A stretch of 64,000 nucleotides of DNA from CAIKZJ01 sp964626015 (GCA_964626015.1 CAZVCC010000002.1:60624-124623); one strand, 5' to 3'; shown: positions 1-9,020, counted from the first letter of the stretch. The notes: generated by a model not told the origin, from the sequence alone. Numbers and translations are program-made.

Positions 1-1
1 T

Positions 2-358
2 TCCATGGAGAAACATTTTGATGCCGATGAATTGTACGGAAAAATGAAACAGGAATACATAAAAGTTTCGAGAGCTACTGTTTACAATACACTTGAACTA
101 ATGAGTAAATGCAAGATTCTGACTAAACATAATTTTAAAGGTGACAGAGCGAGGTACGAGAAAAAGTACGGCAGGAAGAATCATTACCATATAATATGCC
201 TTAAATGCAATAAAATAATCGAATTTGAAAACAGCTCTATCGAAAAAACGCTTATAAAACTGTGCAATGACAGGAATATGGTGCTTTTTGACCACTCAAT
301 TCAGGTTTTTGCTTCCTGCAAGGATGATTCCGGCTGTAAAGGCTTGCAAAGAAACTGA
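2..358 (+). CDS. Fur-family metalloregulator, 5' end cut by the window
   Basis: The frame is open from the first complete codon, so the true start lies outside the window; an internal ATG is at base 5. The visible 117 residues show the Fur fold: a winged helix-turn-helix recognition segment (VSRATVYNTLELM, about residues 21-33), the HYHIICLKC metal-site segment (about 60-68) and a second cysteine pair near the C-terminus (SCKDDSGC). Two such pairs usually form the structural zinc site. Fur proteins are about 130-150 residues, so roughly 20-30 N-terminal residues are missing. It is a metal- or peroxide-responsive DNA-binding repressor; Fur, Zur and PerR cannot be told apart from this fragment. 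It lies about 100 bases upstream of rpmH on the same strand. Confidence 0.88.
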   Translation, partial: SMEKHFDADELYGKMKQEYIKVSRATVYNTLELMSKCKILTKHNFKGDRARYEKKYGRKNHYHIICLKCNKIIEFENSSIEKTLIKLCNDRNMVLFDHSIQVFASCKDDSGCKGLQRN

Positions 359-461
359 TTGAGTTTTTCAAACGGAATTCAGTATGAATATTACCTTGAA
401 TATACTAAAAAATAAGGCTATTTTACAGCTTTTGAATTTTTAATTAATACATTTAAATATA

Positions 462-614
462 ATGAAGAGAACGTATCAACCAAGCAACACAAAGAGAAAG
501 AATAAACACGGTTTTCGTGAGAGAATGGCGACTAAAAACGGAAGAAAAGTACTCGCCAGCAGAAGAGCTAAAGGCAGAAAGAAACTTACTGTCAGCGACG
601 AATACACAAGATAG
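462..614 (+). CDS. rpmH: 50S ribosomal protein L34
   Basis: A 50-residue, very basic protein beginning MKRTYQPSNTKRKNKHGF and containing the L34 signature FRERMATKNGR and LASRRAKGRKKL. It is a component of the large ribosomal subunit. Its length is slightly above the usual 44-47 because of a short C-terminal extension (TVSDEYTR). It is followed after 17 bases by rnpA, the near-universal bacterial order. An upstream AT-rich stretch of about 100 bases separates it from the Fur gene and probably holds the operon promoter. Confidence 0.97.
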   Translation: MKRTYQPSNTKRKNKHGFRERMATKNGRKVLASRRAKGRKKLTVSDEYTR

Positions 615-631
615 TATTTTAGTTTTATTAG

Positions 632-1042
632 ATGTCTTACGACAGAGAAATTGATCGTAGTTTAGGAAAAAATGAAATTATAAGAGGTTACGAATCGTTT
701 AAGAAAGTCTTCGCGAGTTCAAAAGTTTTTGTAAACGGATATTTGAAATGCTATTTACAGTTAGATAATGATTTAACAAGCCCACAGTCTCTTAAAGTGG
801 GCTTTACTGTTTCAAAAAGGAAAGTCAAGAAAGCATTCGTAAGGAATAGAATCAAAAGACTTTTAAAAGAAGCATACAGAAATGAAAAGCACAGATTGGT
901 GATGAAACAAAATATAAAGATTATTTTTACGATAAGTGATGCCGGGAGTAATTCGATTAACCTGCTTTACAAATCCGGTTTTATTCTTTTCACGGAAAAC
1001 ATGAGAAGTTTGTTCGAGAGTATCAGCATAACCTACGCTTAA
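632..1042 (+). CDS. rnpA: Ribonuclease P protein component
   Basis: A 136-residue basic protein with the RNase P protein signature: VGFTVSKRKVKKAFVRNR followed by IKRLLKEAYR, so the RNR motif is at about residues 71-73. It binds the catalytic RNase P RNA and helps it cleave 5' leaders from precursor tRNAs. The position between rpmH and yidD is the standard gene order. The stop is two bases before the yidD start, which implies a common transcript. The ATG at 632 gives the usual family length of 110-140 residues; no clear Shine-Dalgarno sequence precedes it. Confidence 0.95.
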   Translation: MSYDREIDRSLGKNEIIRGYESFKKVFASSKVFVNGYLKCYLQLDNDLTSPQSLKVGFTVSKRKVKKAFVRNRIKRLLKEAYRNEKHRLVMKQNIKIIFTISDAGSNSINLLYKSGFILFTENMRSLFESISITYA

Positions 1043-1044
1043 TC

Positions 1045-1296
1045 ATGAAATACATAATGATAGGAATAATAAAGCTTTATCAGTACGTAGTATCACCTTT
1101 GTTTCCGCCGTCCTGCAGATTTTATCCGTCCTGTTCCAATTATTACATAGAGGCTTTAAAGCTGCATGGATTTTTTAAAGGAAACTTTCTCGGAATAAAG
1201 AGGATATTAAAATGCAACCCTTTGTTTGAAGGAGGAATAGATAATGTCCCTGAAAAAGGCAGCAATATATTTAAATTTGAAAAATATAATAAGTAA
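1045..1296 (+). CDS. yidD: Membrane protein insertion efficiency factor YidD
   Basis: An 83-residue protein with the YidD pattern: an N-terminal amphipathic or membrane-associating helix (IGIIKLYQYVVSPLF), then SCRFYPSCSNY (cysteines 24 and 30) and a third cysteine in LKCNPLFEGG. Members of this family assist YidC-dependent insertion of inner-membrane proteins. It starts two bases after rnpA and ends eight bases before yidC, so rpmH-rnpA-yidD-yidC looks like one operon. Length is typical (70-100 residues). Confidence 0.95.
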   Translation: MKYIMIGIIKLYQYVVSPLFPPSCRFYPSCSNYYIEALKLHGFFKGNFLGIKRILKCNPLFEGGIDNVPEKGSNIFKFEKYNK

Positions 1297-1304
1297 AATA
1301 ATTA

Positions 1305-3155
1305 ATGGATAAAAAATCTATAATCGGTTTTGTTGTAATTGGTATCATTCTTATCGCATGGATGATGTGGACTTCGAAAAACCAAAAGCCACAGACTCCG
1401 CCAAATCAAAACGTTACGACTGTTCAGGATTCGGGCAAATCGAAAGTAAGCACTGATTCTATCAAAATCACAAAGAAGGATACAGCGGTAGTAAATGAAT
1501 ATTCAACTAATTTCGGAAACACATTCGCACGAAGCTCTGTACAATATGCAAAAGATTCTTTATCCGTATCGGAAAGAATATTTACGGTTGAAAATGATAA
1601 ATACCGTTTTGAATTCTCAAACTTCGGAGGTGCACTTCTTAAAGCTTATCTGAAGAAGTTTGCAACCTGGGACGGCAAAGAAGTACAGTTGGTTGACTGG
1701 AAAAAAGAAAGAGAACTCAACCTGATGTTTACTTCTAAAGAGGGTGTGACTATAAACACGAGAGATTTATTGTTTAATCAGTCGGATTATCCGCATCACA
1801 TTGTCAACCTCACGGAATCAAAAGATTTTACATTAAAATACACTCTGATTCTCAACAGCGATTCATCTCAGAAAATAGTAAAGACATATACATTTATTCC
1901 CGATAGTTACGAATTCATGGTAGATTATGAATTCAGTAATCCTTCCAAATTTATTGCCGACAATAAATATCAGGTTGTCTGGGGATCTTCGCTAAATCTG
2001 ACTGAATTCAGAAGCGATGAGGAGGCAAGATTTTCTGCTGCTTATTCTTACATGGGCGGTGAACTTGAGGAAATGATGCCGTCAGACTTCAACAAGGAAG
2101 TGAAGTTTGATGCAAATGGAAATACAGATTACGTAGCAACAAGAAACAAATACTTCGGAGTTTTCATAATCCCCTTTTCCAGAAAAGGTGACGGTGCTTA
2201 TCTAACCGGAAATAAGATGCATCTTCCTGATGAAGGGCAGAAGAATTTATTCTCGGCTGCTATTAAAATGGATATTAAGAATGATGCTTACGAGAAATCC
2301 ACTTTTAAAATACTGCTTTCGCCTGTTGACTACAAGATTCTGAAGGCATACAACATGGAGCTCGAGAAAACGATGAGATTCTCGCTTGACTGGTTAGTCA
2401 GACCTATAGCTCAGTATGCAATTATTCCGTTCTTTAATTTCCTTCATTTATTTATTCCAAACTGGGGTGTTGTTATCATAGTTTTTGCTATAGTACTAAA
2501 GATTGTTTTAAATCCTCTGACAAAGAAGCAAATGACCTCAATGAGAAAGATGTCGACGCTTAATCCGAAAATGACAGAGATTCGCGAGAAGTACAAAGAT
2601 GACCCGCAAAAGATGAATTCAATGATAATGAAACTGTACAAGGAAGAGGGTATAAATCCAATGGGAGGCTGTTTGCCTATGCTTTTGCAGCTTCCGATAC
2701 TATATGCGCTTTTCGGGGTATTTCAATCTACAATCGAATTACGTCAAGCCTCTTTTATTTGGTGGATAACAGACCTTTCGGCTCCTGATGTTCTATTCCA
2801 CTTGCCGTTTAAGATACCATTATTTGGAATAAATCAGGTATCCGGACTTGCAACATTGATGGGTATAACAATGTTCATACAGCAGAAAATGACCGTTACT
2901 GACCCGAAGCAGAAGAGCCTTGTGTATATAATGCCGATAATGATGACATTACTGTTCTTTGGTTTCCCTTCAGGATTGAACTTGTATTATTTTATGTTTA
3001 ATCTGCTCTCAATAGGACAGCAGTATTACACGACTAAAATTCGTCCACCAAAAGAAGATGAAATAAAGAAACCTGTAAAGCCGGGTATGATGGCAAGATT
3101 TATGGAAAGGATGCAGCAGCAGCAAAAGGAAATGAACAAAAGACGGAAAAGATAA
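1305..3155 (+). CDS. yidC: Membrane protein insertase YidC/Oxa1
   Basis: A 616-residue inner-membrane insertase of the Gram-negative type. An N-terminal anchor (about residues 5-22) is followed by a linker and a large periplasmic beta-rich domain (about 75-360). The conserved C-terminal Oxa1 core of several membrane helices starts near LDWLVRPIAQY and includes NPMGGCLPMLLQLPI and FGFPSGLNLYY. The C-terminus is a basic tail (MQQQQKEMNKRRKR) of the kind that contacts ribosomes. It inserts and folds membrane proteins alone or with SecYEG. It is the last gene of the rpmH operon and is followed 14 bases later by a strong terminator hairpin. Confidence 0.97.
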   Translation: MDKKSIIGFVVIGIILIAWMMWTSKNQKPQTPPNQNVTTVQDSGKSKVSTDSIKITKKDTAVVNEYSTNFGNTFARSSVQYAKDSLSVSERIFTVENDKYRFEFSNFGGALLKAYLKKFATWDGKEVQLVDWKKERELNLMFTSKEGVTINTRDLLFNQSDYPHHIVNLTESKDFTLKYTLILNSDSSQKIVKTYTFIPDSYEFMVDYEFSNPSKFIADNKYQVVWGSSLNLTEFRSDEEARFSAAYSYMGGELEEMMPSDFNKEVKFDANGNTDYVATRNKYFGVFIIPFSRKGDGAYLTGNKMHLPDEGQKNLFSAAIKMDIKNDAYEKSTFKILLSPVDYKILKAYNMELEKTMRFSLDWLVRPIAQYAIIPFFNFLHLFIPNWGVVIIVFAIVLKIVLNPLTKKQMTSMRKMSTLNPKMTEIREKYKDDPQKMNSMIMKLYKEEGINPMGGCLPMLLQLPILYALFGVFQSTIELRQASFIWWITDLSAPDVLFHLPFKIPLFGINQVSGLATLMGITMFIQQKMTVTDPKQKSLVYIMPIMMTLLFFGFPSGLNLYYFMFNLLSIGQQYYTTKIRPPKEDEIKKPVKPGMMARFMERMQQQQKEMNKRRKR

Positions 3156-3169
3156 AGTAAATTTAGAAT

Positions 3170-3200
3170 AAAAAAAGGGGGATGTGAATCCCCCTTTTTT
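3170..3200. terminator. Bidirectional intrinsic terminator between yidC and ssrA
   Basis: An A-run and GGGGG stem pairs with CCCCC and a T-run around a short loop (GATGTGAAT-like). The symmetry gives a U-tract in both directions, so it can end the yidC transcript on the plus strand and the tmRNA precursor on the minus strand. Confidence 0.85.
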
Positions 3201-3210
3201 AATATCCGAG

Positions 3211-3556
3211 TGGAAATGCCGGGAGTCGAACCCGGGTCCGAAAAGCAGACCATTGAAACATCTACAAACTTAGTTTGTTTTTAAATCTCGGGAATCGTGT
3301 CTAAACAAACAAACCACTCATCCCTATCCCGATTAATCTCGACACAAACTATCAGGCGTTATTTATGTCCATCCCGTCAGTCGGCATCATTCATTCCCGG
3401 ACAGGAAGCGGGAAATGATGATGTTTAGCTGCAATTAAGCGGCTAAAGCGTAGTTATTTTCTGCGTTTATTTTTTTCCAGCCGTTTAAAGTGTCTGCCGG
3501 GAACACTGATTGCTGTTTCAACCATCTGTGCATTCCGTCGAAGCCGTTGCATTCCC
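3211..3556 (-). ncRNA. ssrA: Transfer-messenger RNA (tmRNA), one-piece form
   Basis: The minus strand begins GGGAATG and continues with the conserved tmRNA 5' segment (CAACGGCTTCGACGG). It ends with a tRNA-like T-arm (GGGTTCGACTCCC) and CATTTCC, which pairs with the 5' seven bases to form the acceptor stem with one G-U pair. The discriminator is A at 3211; CCA is not encoded and must be added. The resume reading frame reads AENNYALAA and stops at 3435-3437. The tag adds a degradation signal to proteins on stalled ribosomes. Its mRNA-like and pseudoknot portions lie between 3240 and 3430. Length of 346 bases is normal. The exact resume codon (GCA, or an upstream AAC) is not certain. Confidence 0.95.
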
Positions 3557-3566
3557 TATTATTCTA

Positions 3567-3860
3567 TTACTTCGTTTTTATATTTCTTGTTCCTTCAGCC
3601 GGCACTTTCAAGTCTTCAGTTTTTGAAGATTTATCCTTGAATAGAATACCGAAAGGAACTATTACAATATAACCTAACACCAGAAGAATCGGTGCGATTA
3701 CAGTCGGCAGAAAACCATCAACTGAATTCTCTGCCATGAAAACATAACCTATAATAATCAGAAGTATTCCGGTTCCGATTATTGCATAGTTTCTGTTTGT
3801 CAGCGACAGATGGAATGTATCTGCGTGTTTTGCTTTTTTCGATTTTACAACTTTTGCCAT
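3567..3860 (-). CDS. Small two-helix membrane protein, DUF3098-like
   Basis: A 97-residue protein with a basic N-terminus (MAKVVKSKKAKH), two hydrophobic helices (about residues 25-42 and 52-72) and a charged C-terminal tail. The layout, including the short NxxVDGFLPTVIAPI segment between helices, resembles the DUF3098 family of Bacteroidota, which are small inner-membrane proteins of unknown role. It follows the M20 dipeptidase gene by five bases and ends ten bases before the tmRNA 5' end, so the two protein genes probably share a transcript. Family assignment is by recalled pattern only. Confidence 0.7.
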   Translation of the reverse strand: MAKVVKSKKAKHADTFHLSLTNRNYAIIGTGILLIIIGYVFMAENSVDGFLPTVIAPILLVLGYIVIVPFGILFKDKSSKTEDLKVPAEGTRNIKTK

Positions 3861-3865
3861 ATCAA

Positions 3866-5236
3866 TTATATTTTTGAAAGTTCGTCATAATAATAAGCAA
3901 CAGTGCTTATTCCTTTATAAAAATTGTTTAGGTCAAATTTCTCGTTTGGCGAATGTATATTATCATCCGGAAGCCCAAATCCAAGAAGAATAGCATCTGC
4001 TCCGAGTACTTCATTAAAAGAGTTTACAATCGGAATTGAACCTCCTTCTTTGAAGAAGACAGGGTCAACTCCAAAGGCATCTTTCAGGGCTTTTACGGCA
4101 GCTTTAATAGCAGGAGTGTCTATTGCGGTAACGGATGGTTTACCGCCATGCAGATAAGTAACCTTCACTTTTACAGATTTAGGAGCAATCTTTATAATAT
4201 ATTTTTCAAAGAGTTTCGCTACTTTTTCCGGATCTTGATTCGGGACAAGCCTCATTGAAACTTTTGCACCAGCAACCGAAGGCAAGACTGTTTTAGCACC
4301 CTGCCCCTGATAACCGCCCCAGATTCCGTTACAATCCAGTGTAGGTCTTGCAGAAACTCTTTCAATTGTAGAATATCCCTCTTCACCATTCAGTTCTTCA
4401 ACTTCAAGGTCCAATTTGTATTGTTTCTCATCGAATGGCAGTCTTTTGAACTCATCTCTTTCTTTTTTCGAGAGAGCAACTACATCGTCATAAAATCCAT
4501 CAATTAATATTCTATTCTTCTCATCTTTTAATTTAGTGATTATTTCAGCAAGTGCATTTATAGGATTATGAACACCGCCGCCGAACGTACCCGAATGAAG
4601 GTCTCTGTTGGGTCCCATTATATCAATCTGCATGAAGCAAAGTCCACGAAGCCCGTAACAAATTGAAGGCATATTATCCTTATACATAGAAGTATCAGAA
4701 ATAACTACATAGTCAGCTTTAAGAAGGTCCTTTTGCTTATCAAGAAACTTGTAAAGGTTTGTACTTCCGATTTCTTCTTCACCTTCGAAAATTATTTTGA
4801 GGTTTACGGGCAACTTACCATTATTCTTCAGATGTGCTTCAATACTCTTTATATGTATTAAGATTTGTCCTTTATCGTCTGCTGAACCTCTTGCATAAAT
4901 CTTATTTCCTTTGACGGATGGTTCGAAAGGATGATTTGTCCACAGGTCAAGCGGGTCAACGGGTTGTACGTCATAATGTCCATAGACAAGAACAGTAGGT
5001 TTGTCAATCCCTGCTTTCAAGCAATCGGCATAAACAATGGGATGTCCGTCAGTTTGATAAACAGTCACGTTATCGAGTCCGATACCCTTCAGATGGCTTT
5101 CAAGCCATGAACATGCCTTTTTGACGTCATCTTTATGCGATTCCTCATTGCTGATTGACGGTATACTTAAGAAATCTTTTAATTCCTCAAGATACCTGAC
5201 TTTATTCGATTCAATGTATTTTATTATTTTTTCCAT
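3866..5236 (-). CDS. M20 family metallodipeptidase
   Basis: A 456-residue peptidase of the M20/ArgE-DapE-CPG2 clan. Zinc-binding and catalytic motifs are visible: GHYDVQP (His87, Asp89), GSADDKG (bridging Asp near 120), EGEEEIGS (catalytic Glu and zinc Glu near 153-155), DLHSG in the dimerisation lid and the late NIHSPNE histidine. The length and the lid suggest a carnosinase-like cytosolic dipeptidase that hydrolyses dipeptides. No signal peptide is seen. A terminator hairpin for the upstream cluster lies directly before the start, so this gene probably has its own promoter or depends on read-through. Confidence 0.9.
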   Translation of the reverse strand: MEKIIKYIESNKVRYLEELKDFLSIPSISNEESHKDDVKKACSWLESHLKGIGLDNVTVYQTDGHPIVYADCLKAGIDKPTVLVYGHYDVQPVDPLDLWTNHPFEPSVKGNKIYARGSADDKGQILIHIKSIEAHLKNNGKLPVNLKIIFEGEEEIGSTNLYKFLDKQKDLLKADYVVISDTSMYKDNMPSICYGLRGLCFMQIDIMGPNRDLHSGTFGGGVHNPINALAEIITKLKDEKNRILIDGFYDDVVALSKKERDEFKRLPFDEKQYKLDLEVEELNGEEGYSTIERVSARPTLDCNGIWGGYQGQGAKTVLPSVAGAKVSMRLVPNQDPEKVAKLFEKYIIKIAPKSVKVKVTYLHGGKPSVTAIDTPAIKAAVKALKDAFGVDPVFFKEGGSIPIVNSFNEVLGADAILLGFGLPDDNIHSPNEKFDLNNFYKGISTVAYYYDELSKI

Positions 5237-5241
5237 ATACT

Positions 5242-5277
5242 AAAAATTATGCGGTTAATAAAGATACTAACCGCATA
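5242..5277 (-). terminator. Terminator of the tonB/PstS-like/TPR cluster
   Basis: Perfect 10-base arms (TATGCGGTTA / TAACCGCATA, 5248-5277) are followed on the minus strand by a T-rich tract. It sits between the TPR gene and the dipeptidase start. Confidence 0.75.
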
Positions 5278-5307
5278 GTATAATTAAAAGTTTAACAAAA
5301 ATAAATG

Positions 5308-6813
5308 TTATTGTTTGCCAAGTTTAGCTTTAAGAGCCTTAATCATTTCAAGTGCTTCTTTATTCTCGGGTTCTAATTGAAGAATCTTTTCATAAGTATC
5401 TATAGATTCCTGATCTTTATTTCCAAACCTGTATGCACGAGCGAGAAATTCGAGCGCCAGAACAAACTTAGGGTCTGAATCAATAACTTTCTGGAAATAT
5501 GGTACGGCATCAAGGTATTGCTTTAAAGAGTAATAGCAGAATCCCTTATAGAGTGTTGAGAATGGATTTGGATTACCCAGGTCAATACTTTTCTGAAACT
5601 TTTCAATCGCTGCCTCATACTTTTCTTCTTTGTAGAGTGCTTTACCCCATTCATAATAAGTATCATAATCAACGCTGTCTTTTTGAAGAGCCATCTTAAA
5701 GTATTTCTCAGCTTCATCGTATTTCTGGAGGTTAGAATTTACCTTAGCGAGTACCTGCAGGTCTTCTTCCTCATAGTTTTTAATTTCAACTTTTGAGAAG
5801 TATTCAATAGCTTTATTCAGAAAATCCGTTTTATTCACTTCATCTATTTCAGCTTTTTCAGCATAAATGTAAGCAGTGTACAGATTACCTGTTGCAGATT
5901 TCGGGTCATTTTTCAAAACATCATCAAGAATCTTAAGTGCTTCGTTAAATTTTTCATTTGCAGGTTCGTTCTGATTTCTGTCGGAATAATAAACACCCTG
6001 TGCATAGAGTACTTTCGCGTAGTATGAATTACCTTCCTGAGAACCGGGCATTAATTCACTGTACTTTTTAAAAGCTTCGAGAGCATCGCCAAACTGTCCG
6101 CCAAAATAAAGGATTCTTCCTTTGCCAAAATAAGCCGGGGCATAATTGGGGTCAACGCTGATAGCATTATTAAATTCGACGATAGCATCATTGTACTTTC
6201 TTTGTCTTGCAAATGACTCACCGAGTCCTGTGTAAGCCTCAGGAATTTTCTTCAATGCAATAGCTTTCTTATAATAATCAGCAGCAAGCTTGAAAGAACC
6301 TCTTATTCTGTAAGCATCACCAAGACCTACATAGACTTTTGGATTCTCCTTGCTGATTGTAGTTGCAAGAGTTAATACCTTTATGGCATCATCAATTTTC
6401 TCCTGTGCGGAAAAATTATCAGACTGTGCAATCATAAGGTCTATATTATCCGGTTCTATTTTCAATCCCCTTTTAAATAAGCTGTTAGCTTCCGAATATT
6501 TCTTCTGGGAGCTGTAAAGATTTCCAAGAGTTATCATAGCACCGATACCCTCATCATCCTGACTCAATGCTTTTTTAAGGTTCTCTTCAGCTTTAACCAA
6601 AGAACCGGTTCTGTAGAGAGCGAGTCCATAGAGGTAATAAGCATCGTAATCTTTATCATTAACAACAACTTTGCTGAGAATATCAACGGCTTTAACGTAA
6701 TCGCCTCTATTAATGGCATCTCTGCCTTTTTGTAAATCATTCTGTGCCTGTGCAGTTAATGCAAACAGGACTAATAAACAAATCGATAGAATTGAAACTT
6801 TAATCTTAATCAT
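5308..6813 (-). CDS. Secreted tetratricopeptide-repeat protein
   Basis: A 501-residue protein with a signal peptide (residues 1-23, ending TAQA) followed almost entirely by tandem 34-residue TPR helical hairpins, many with the canonical A-x-x-x-Y/F-x-x-A-l spacing and the closing P (for example NPNPFSTLYKGFCYY, DPKFVLALEFLARAY). TPR arrays are protein-interaction scaffolds, here most likely periplasmic. It starts 17 bases after the PstS-like lipoprotein gene and is the last gene of the tonB cluster. A TPR protein in this position recurs in Bacteroidota exbBD-tonB loci, which suggests a role near the TonB energising complex. The specific partner is unknown. Confidence 0.85.
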   Translation of the reverse strand: MIKIKVSILSICLLVLFALTAQAQNDLQKGRDAINRGDYVKAVDILSKVVVNDKDYDAYYLYGLALYRTGSLVKAEENLKKALSQDDEGIGAMITLGNLYSSQKKYSEANSLFKRGLKIEPDNIDLMIAQSDNFSAQEKIDDAIKVLTLATTISKENPKVYVGLGDAYRIRGSFKLAADYYKKAIALKKIPEAYTGLGESFARQRKYNDAIVEFNNAISVDPNYAPAYFGKGRILYFGGQFGDALEAFKKYSELMPGSQEGNSYYAKVLYAQGVYYSDRNQNEPANEKFNEALKILDDVLKNDPKSATGNLYTAYIYAEKAEIDEVNKTDFLNKAIEYFSKVEIKNYEEEDLQVLAKVNSNLQKYDEAEKYFKMALQKDSVDYDTYYEWGKALYKEEKYEAAIEKFQKSIDLGNPNPFSTLYKGFCYYSLKQYLDAVPYFQKVIDSDPKFVLALEFLARAYRFGNKDQESIDTYEKILQLEPENKEALEMIKALKAKLGKQ

Positions 6814-6830
6814 GTCTTTTATACTTTAAT

Positions 6831-7802
6831 TTAATCTAATTGTATAACTTTAACCGGTTGTGAAACTGGAACCAGTCCTCTCTCTAAAAACACTTTTTGA
6901 CCGTCTTTGTTCCTTAAAAACGTAATCCACCCTGTCGAAAGCTGAATATCAAGAACAGTAGTATAAGCCCAAATCTTTCGGGTGTAGGGATATTTTTTAG
7001 TGAAAACAAGACCCTGGTGCAATTGTGCGTAGTCATCCTGCCTACCGCCCGGGTAGATTCTTGATATCCTTAAAGCTTTAACAGAAGTATCAAGAGAATC
7101 CTGATTACCCATCGAAAGCCACGCAAGGTTTGAAATTCCAATACTATTCTTTGTACTTCTTATCATTTCAAGCATTTGAACACTGGTTGAGCATATAACC
7201 GCAGTCTTAATGTATTCCATACCTGCAAGGAGAGTATCTTTTACGTATGAATATATAGCTGAATTCGGTCTCTGAATAAAGACCTTTATTTTATTATCAT
7301 TACCCTTTAAATCAGCTAAAACCTCTTTATTTTGTTCTTCATCTGGAGCTTTAATCTGAGACCATTGTTCATATTTTCCTGTAAAAATATTTTTAAGGTC
7401 ATCTGATGTTACTCTAAGTACAGGATTACTCTGATTGACTATAAATGCGACCGCATCGGTTGCAATCTCCTGTTTTTGAAACTCCATTTTATTTTCTTTC
7501 AGAATTCTGAGTTCTTCATCATTAAGTTCAGAAGCTACCATAATAAGTTTAGTTTCTTTGTTAATCAGGTCGGCAATAGCAACCTTAGTAGGTTTTGAAC
7601 TATAAGTAATTTTAGCTTCGGGGTTCAGGCGTTCGAATTCGCTCTTAAGGTAAGGTACAACAGGTTCAATATTTTCATCAACTTCAATGGAAAGCTCTCC
7701 GATAGTAGCTTTAGATTTAATCTCTTTGAAATCGCAACTGCTAAAACCTAATGCAAATAAGAACAGTAAAACTGTTAAATATTTTAAGGAATTGAGTTTC
7801 AT
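6831..7802 (-). CDS. PstS-like substrate-binding lipoprotein
   Basis: A 323-residue protein with a lipoprotein signal peptide (hydrophobic 8-20, lipobox GFSSC, Cys23). The rest matches the PBP-like domain of the phosphate-binding PstS family: VAFIVNQSNPV, an IFTGKYEQWSQI segment and a short serine-rich loop. PstS normally delivers phosphate to the PstCAB permease. Here the gene lies in the tonB cluster rather than next to pstCAB at 10311-12998, on the same strand. A homologue in this position is common in Bacteroidota TonB loci. Whether it serves the Pst permease, the TonB system or sensing cannot be decided from sequence. Confidence 0.82.
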   Translation of the reverse strand: MKLNSLKYLTVLLFLFALGFSSCDFKEIKSKATIGELSIEVDENIEPVVPYLKSEFERLNPEAKITYSSKPTKVAIADLINKETKLIMVASELNDEELRILKENKMEFQKQEIATDAVAFIVNQSNPVLRVTSDDLKNIFTGKYEQWSQIKAPDEEQNKEVLADLKGNDNKIKVFIQRPNSAIYSYVKDTLLAGMEYIKTAVICSTSVQMLEMIRSTKNSIGISNLAWLSMGNQDSLDTSVKALRISRIYPGGRQDDYAQLHQGLVFTKKYPYTRKIWAYTTVLDIQLSTGWITFLRNKDGQKVFLERGLVPVSQPVKVIQLD

Positions 7803-7815
7803 AATCTGATGTATA

Positions 7816-7846
7816 AAATACAGGCGACATAAAGCCGCCTGTTTTG
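7816..7846 (-). terminator. Hairpin between the small membrane protein and PstS-like genes
   Basis: Seven-base arms (ACAGGCG / CGCCTGT, 7820-7842) are followed on the minus strand by ATTTTAT. The short T-tract makes it a weak terminator or an attenuator inside the cluster. It could also act as a processing site that sets different levels of the upstream and downstream genes. Confidence 0.5.
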
Positions 7847-7848
7847 TA

Positions 7849-8103
7849 TTAATCTTTGTGTTGACTCTTAATTAATTCTTCCTGTGCTCTTTTTATTCTT
7901 TCAATCTCTCTTTCCCTTTTCATCTGATTCCGTTTGCTTTGAACATAAACATAACGATAAATTCCATAACCCATAAAAATTGCACCAAATATCATTCTTT
8001 TAGTAATGTCCATATTCTCGAATAATAATCCGCTAAACAAGAGAATACCCATGACTACACCAACGACAGCAGTAAAGATGTTTATGTACATCGCACTATT
8101 CAT
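7849..8103 (-). CDS. Small membrane protein with charged C-terminal helix
   Basis: An 84-residue protein with two hydrophobic helices (about 6-28 and 36-53) joined by ENMDITKR, then a strongly charged helix (KREREIERIKRAQEELIKS). I do not recognise a named family. It begins 11 bases after the tonB stop and precedes the PstS-like gene, so it probably belongs to the TonB cluster. Small two-helix proteins occur at this position in related loci. The membrane hairpin with a cytoplasmic charged tail is visible; any function in the TonB complex is inference. Confidence 0.75.
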   Translation of the reverse strand: MNSAMYINIFTAVVGVVMGILLFSGLLFENMDITKRMIFGAIFMGYGIYRYVYVQSKRNQMKREREIERIKRAQEELIKSQHKD

Positions 8104-8114
8104 CGCAGGCAGAA

Positions 8115-9020
8115 TTAATTTTCTTCTTTTTCTTCTTTCTTTTCTTCTTTCTTATCTTCTTTCTTTTCGTCGTCGCCAGAATCTTTCTTGAACTTACCGG
8201 TCAGAGTGAAACTGAACGGAACGCTAACCCAGCATCTTACAGGAGCACCCTGCTGAAGTGCGGGTGTAAACTGCAGGTTCATGACTTTTGATGTAACTTC
8301 ATCCCTGAATACATCCGGTCCGCTGAAACCTCCAACAGAAACAACAGAGCCGTCAGGTCCGACAAGAACTTTAACTGTTACCTTACCTTCGATACCGCTG
8401 GAACGCGCTATTTCAGGATATCTCATCGAGCTTTTCACCTGCCCTAAATTAACAGCTACAGGCGGTTTATCAACTTCAAACTGCTGGTATGTTTTATTCT
8501 TTTCTTTCTTTTCTTCTTTCTTTTCAACTTCCTCAGTCTTCTTTATATCGACCTGAATCTTACCGGTCTCTCTATTCGGGTCAACATTTTCACTACCTTC
8601 TGAAGAAACGAATGCTTTAATCTTTTCAGTTTCTTCAACTTTTTTGATAGTTTCAATATCAGCTTTTTCCTTTGCGACAGGTTCAGGTGTTAAAGCAGCA
8701 AGGTCTTTAAGAGCTTCCGGCTGCTGAACCTGAACATCAGGCGGAGGAGGAGCGTCTTCTTCCTGAGTTTCTGTTTCCTGTGTTTGAATATCTTTCAATT
8801 CAATATCTCTCTTAATCTGCAGCTGTCTTTCTTCCTGAATCTTTTCTATGTAAATCGTAACGATGTAAGTACTAATCAGGAAAACGTGAATAATAATAGC
8901 AAAAATCAATCCTCTTGAAGCATACTTAGCTGCAAATTTCTTTAACTCCGGTGCACCATATTGCATCCTTTGTTCGATGGGTTCCTTGTAATCCCCTAGT
9001 GTTTTATTTTCTTCTGACAT
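8115..9020 (-). CDS. tonB: TonB family energy transducer
   Basis: A 301-residue protein with a cytoplasmic N-terminus, one membrane helix (about residues 34-57), a proline- and glutamate-rich periplasmic spacer (EEDAPPPPDVQ) and a C-terminal TonB domain (about 205-280: RYPEIARSSGIEGKVTVKVLVG to SVPFSFTL). The end is a Lys/Glu tail beyond the domain, which is unusual. It couples proton-motive force to TonB-dependent outer-membrane receptors, two of which are encoded at 39496 and 55924. A clear GGAGG sequence eight bases before the ATG supports this start. exbB and exbD are not next to it within the window: the upstream neighbour is the L,D-transpeptidase. Confidence 0.92.
   Translation of the reverse strand: MSEENKTLGDYKEPIEQRMQYGAPELKKFAAKYASRGLIFAIIIHVFLISTYIVTIYIEKIQEERQLQIKRDIELKDIQTQETETQEEDAPPPPDVQVQQPEALKDLAALTPEPVAKEKADIETIKKVEETEKIKAFVSSEGSENVDPNRETGKIQVDIKKTEEVEKKEEKKEKNKTYQQFEVDKPPVAVNLGQVKSSMRYPEIARSSGIEGKVTVKVLVGPDGSVVSVGGFSGPDVFRDEVTSKVMNLQFTPALQQGAPVRCWVSVPFSFTLTGKFKKDSGDDEKKEDKKEEKKEEKEEN

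Noticed and set aside
8281..8556. Plus-strand frame opposite tonB.
   Set aside because: It is a shadow of the tonB gene, which has a ribosome binding site and recognisable TonB domain.
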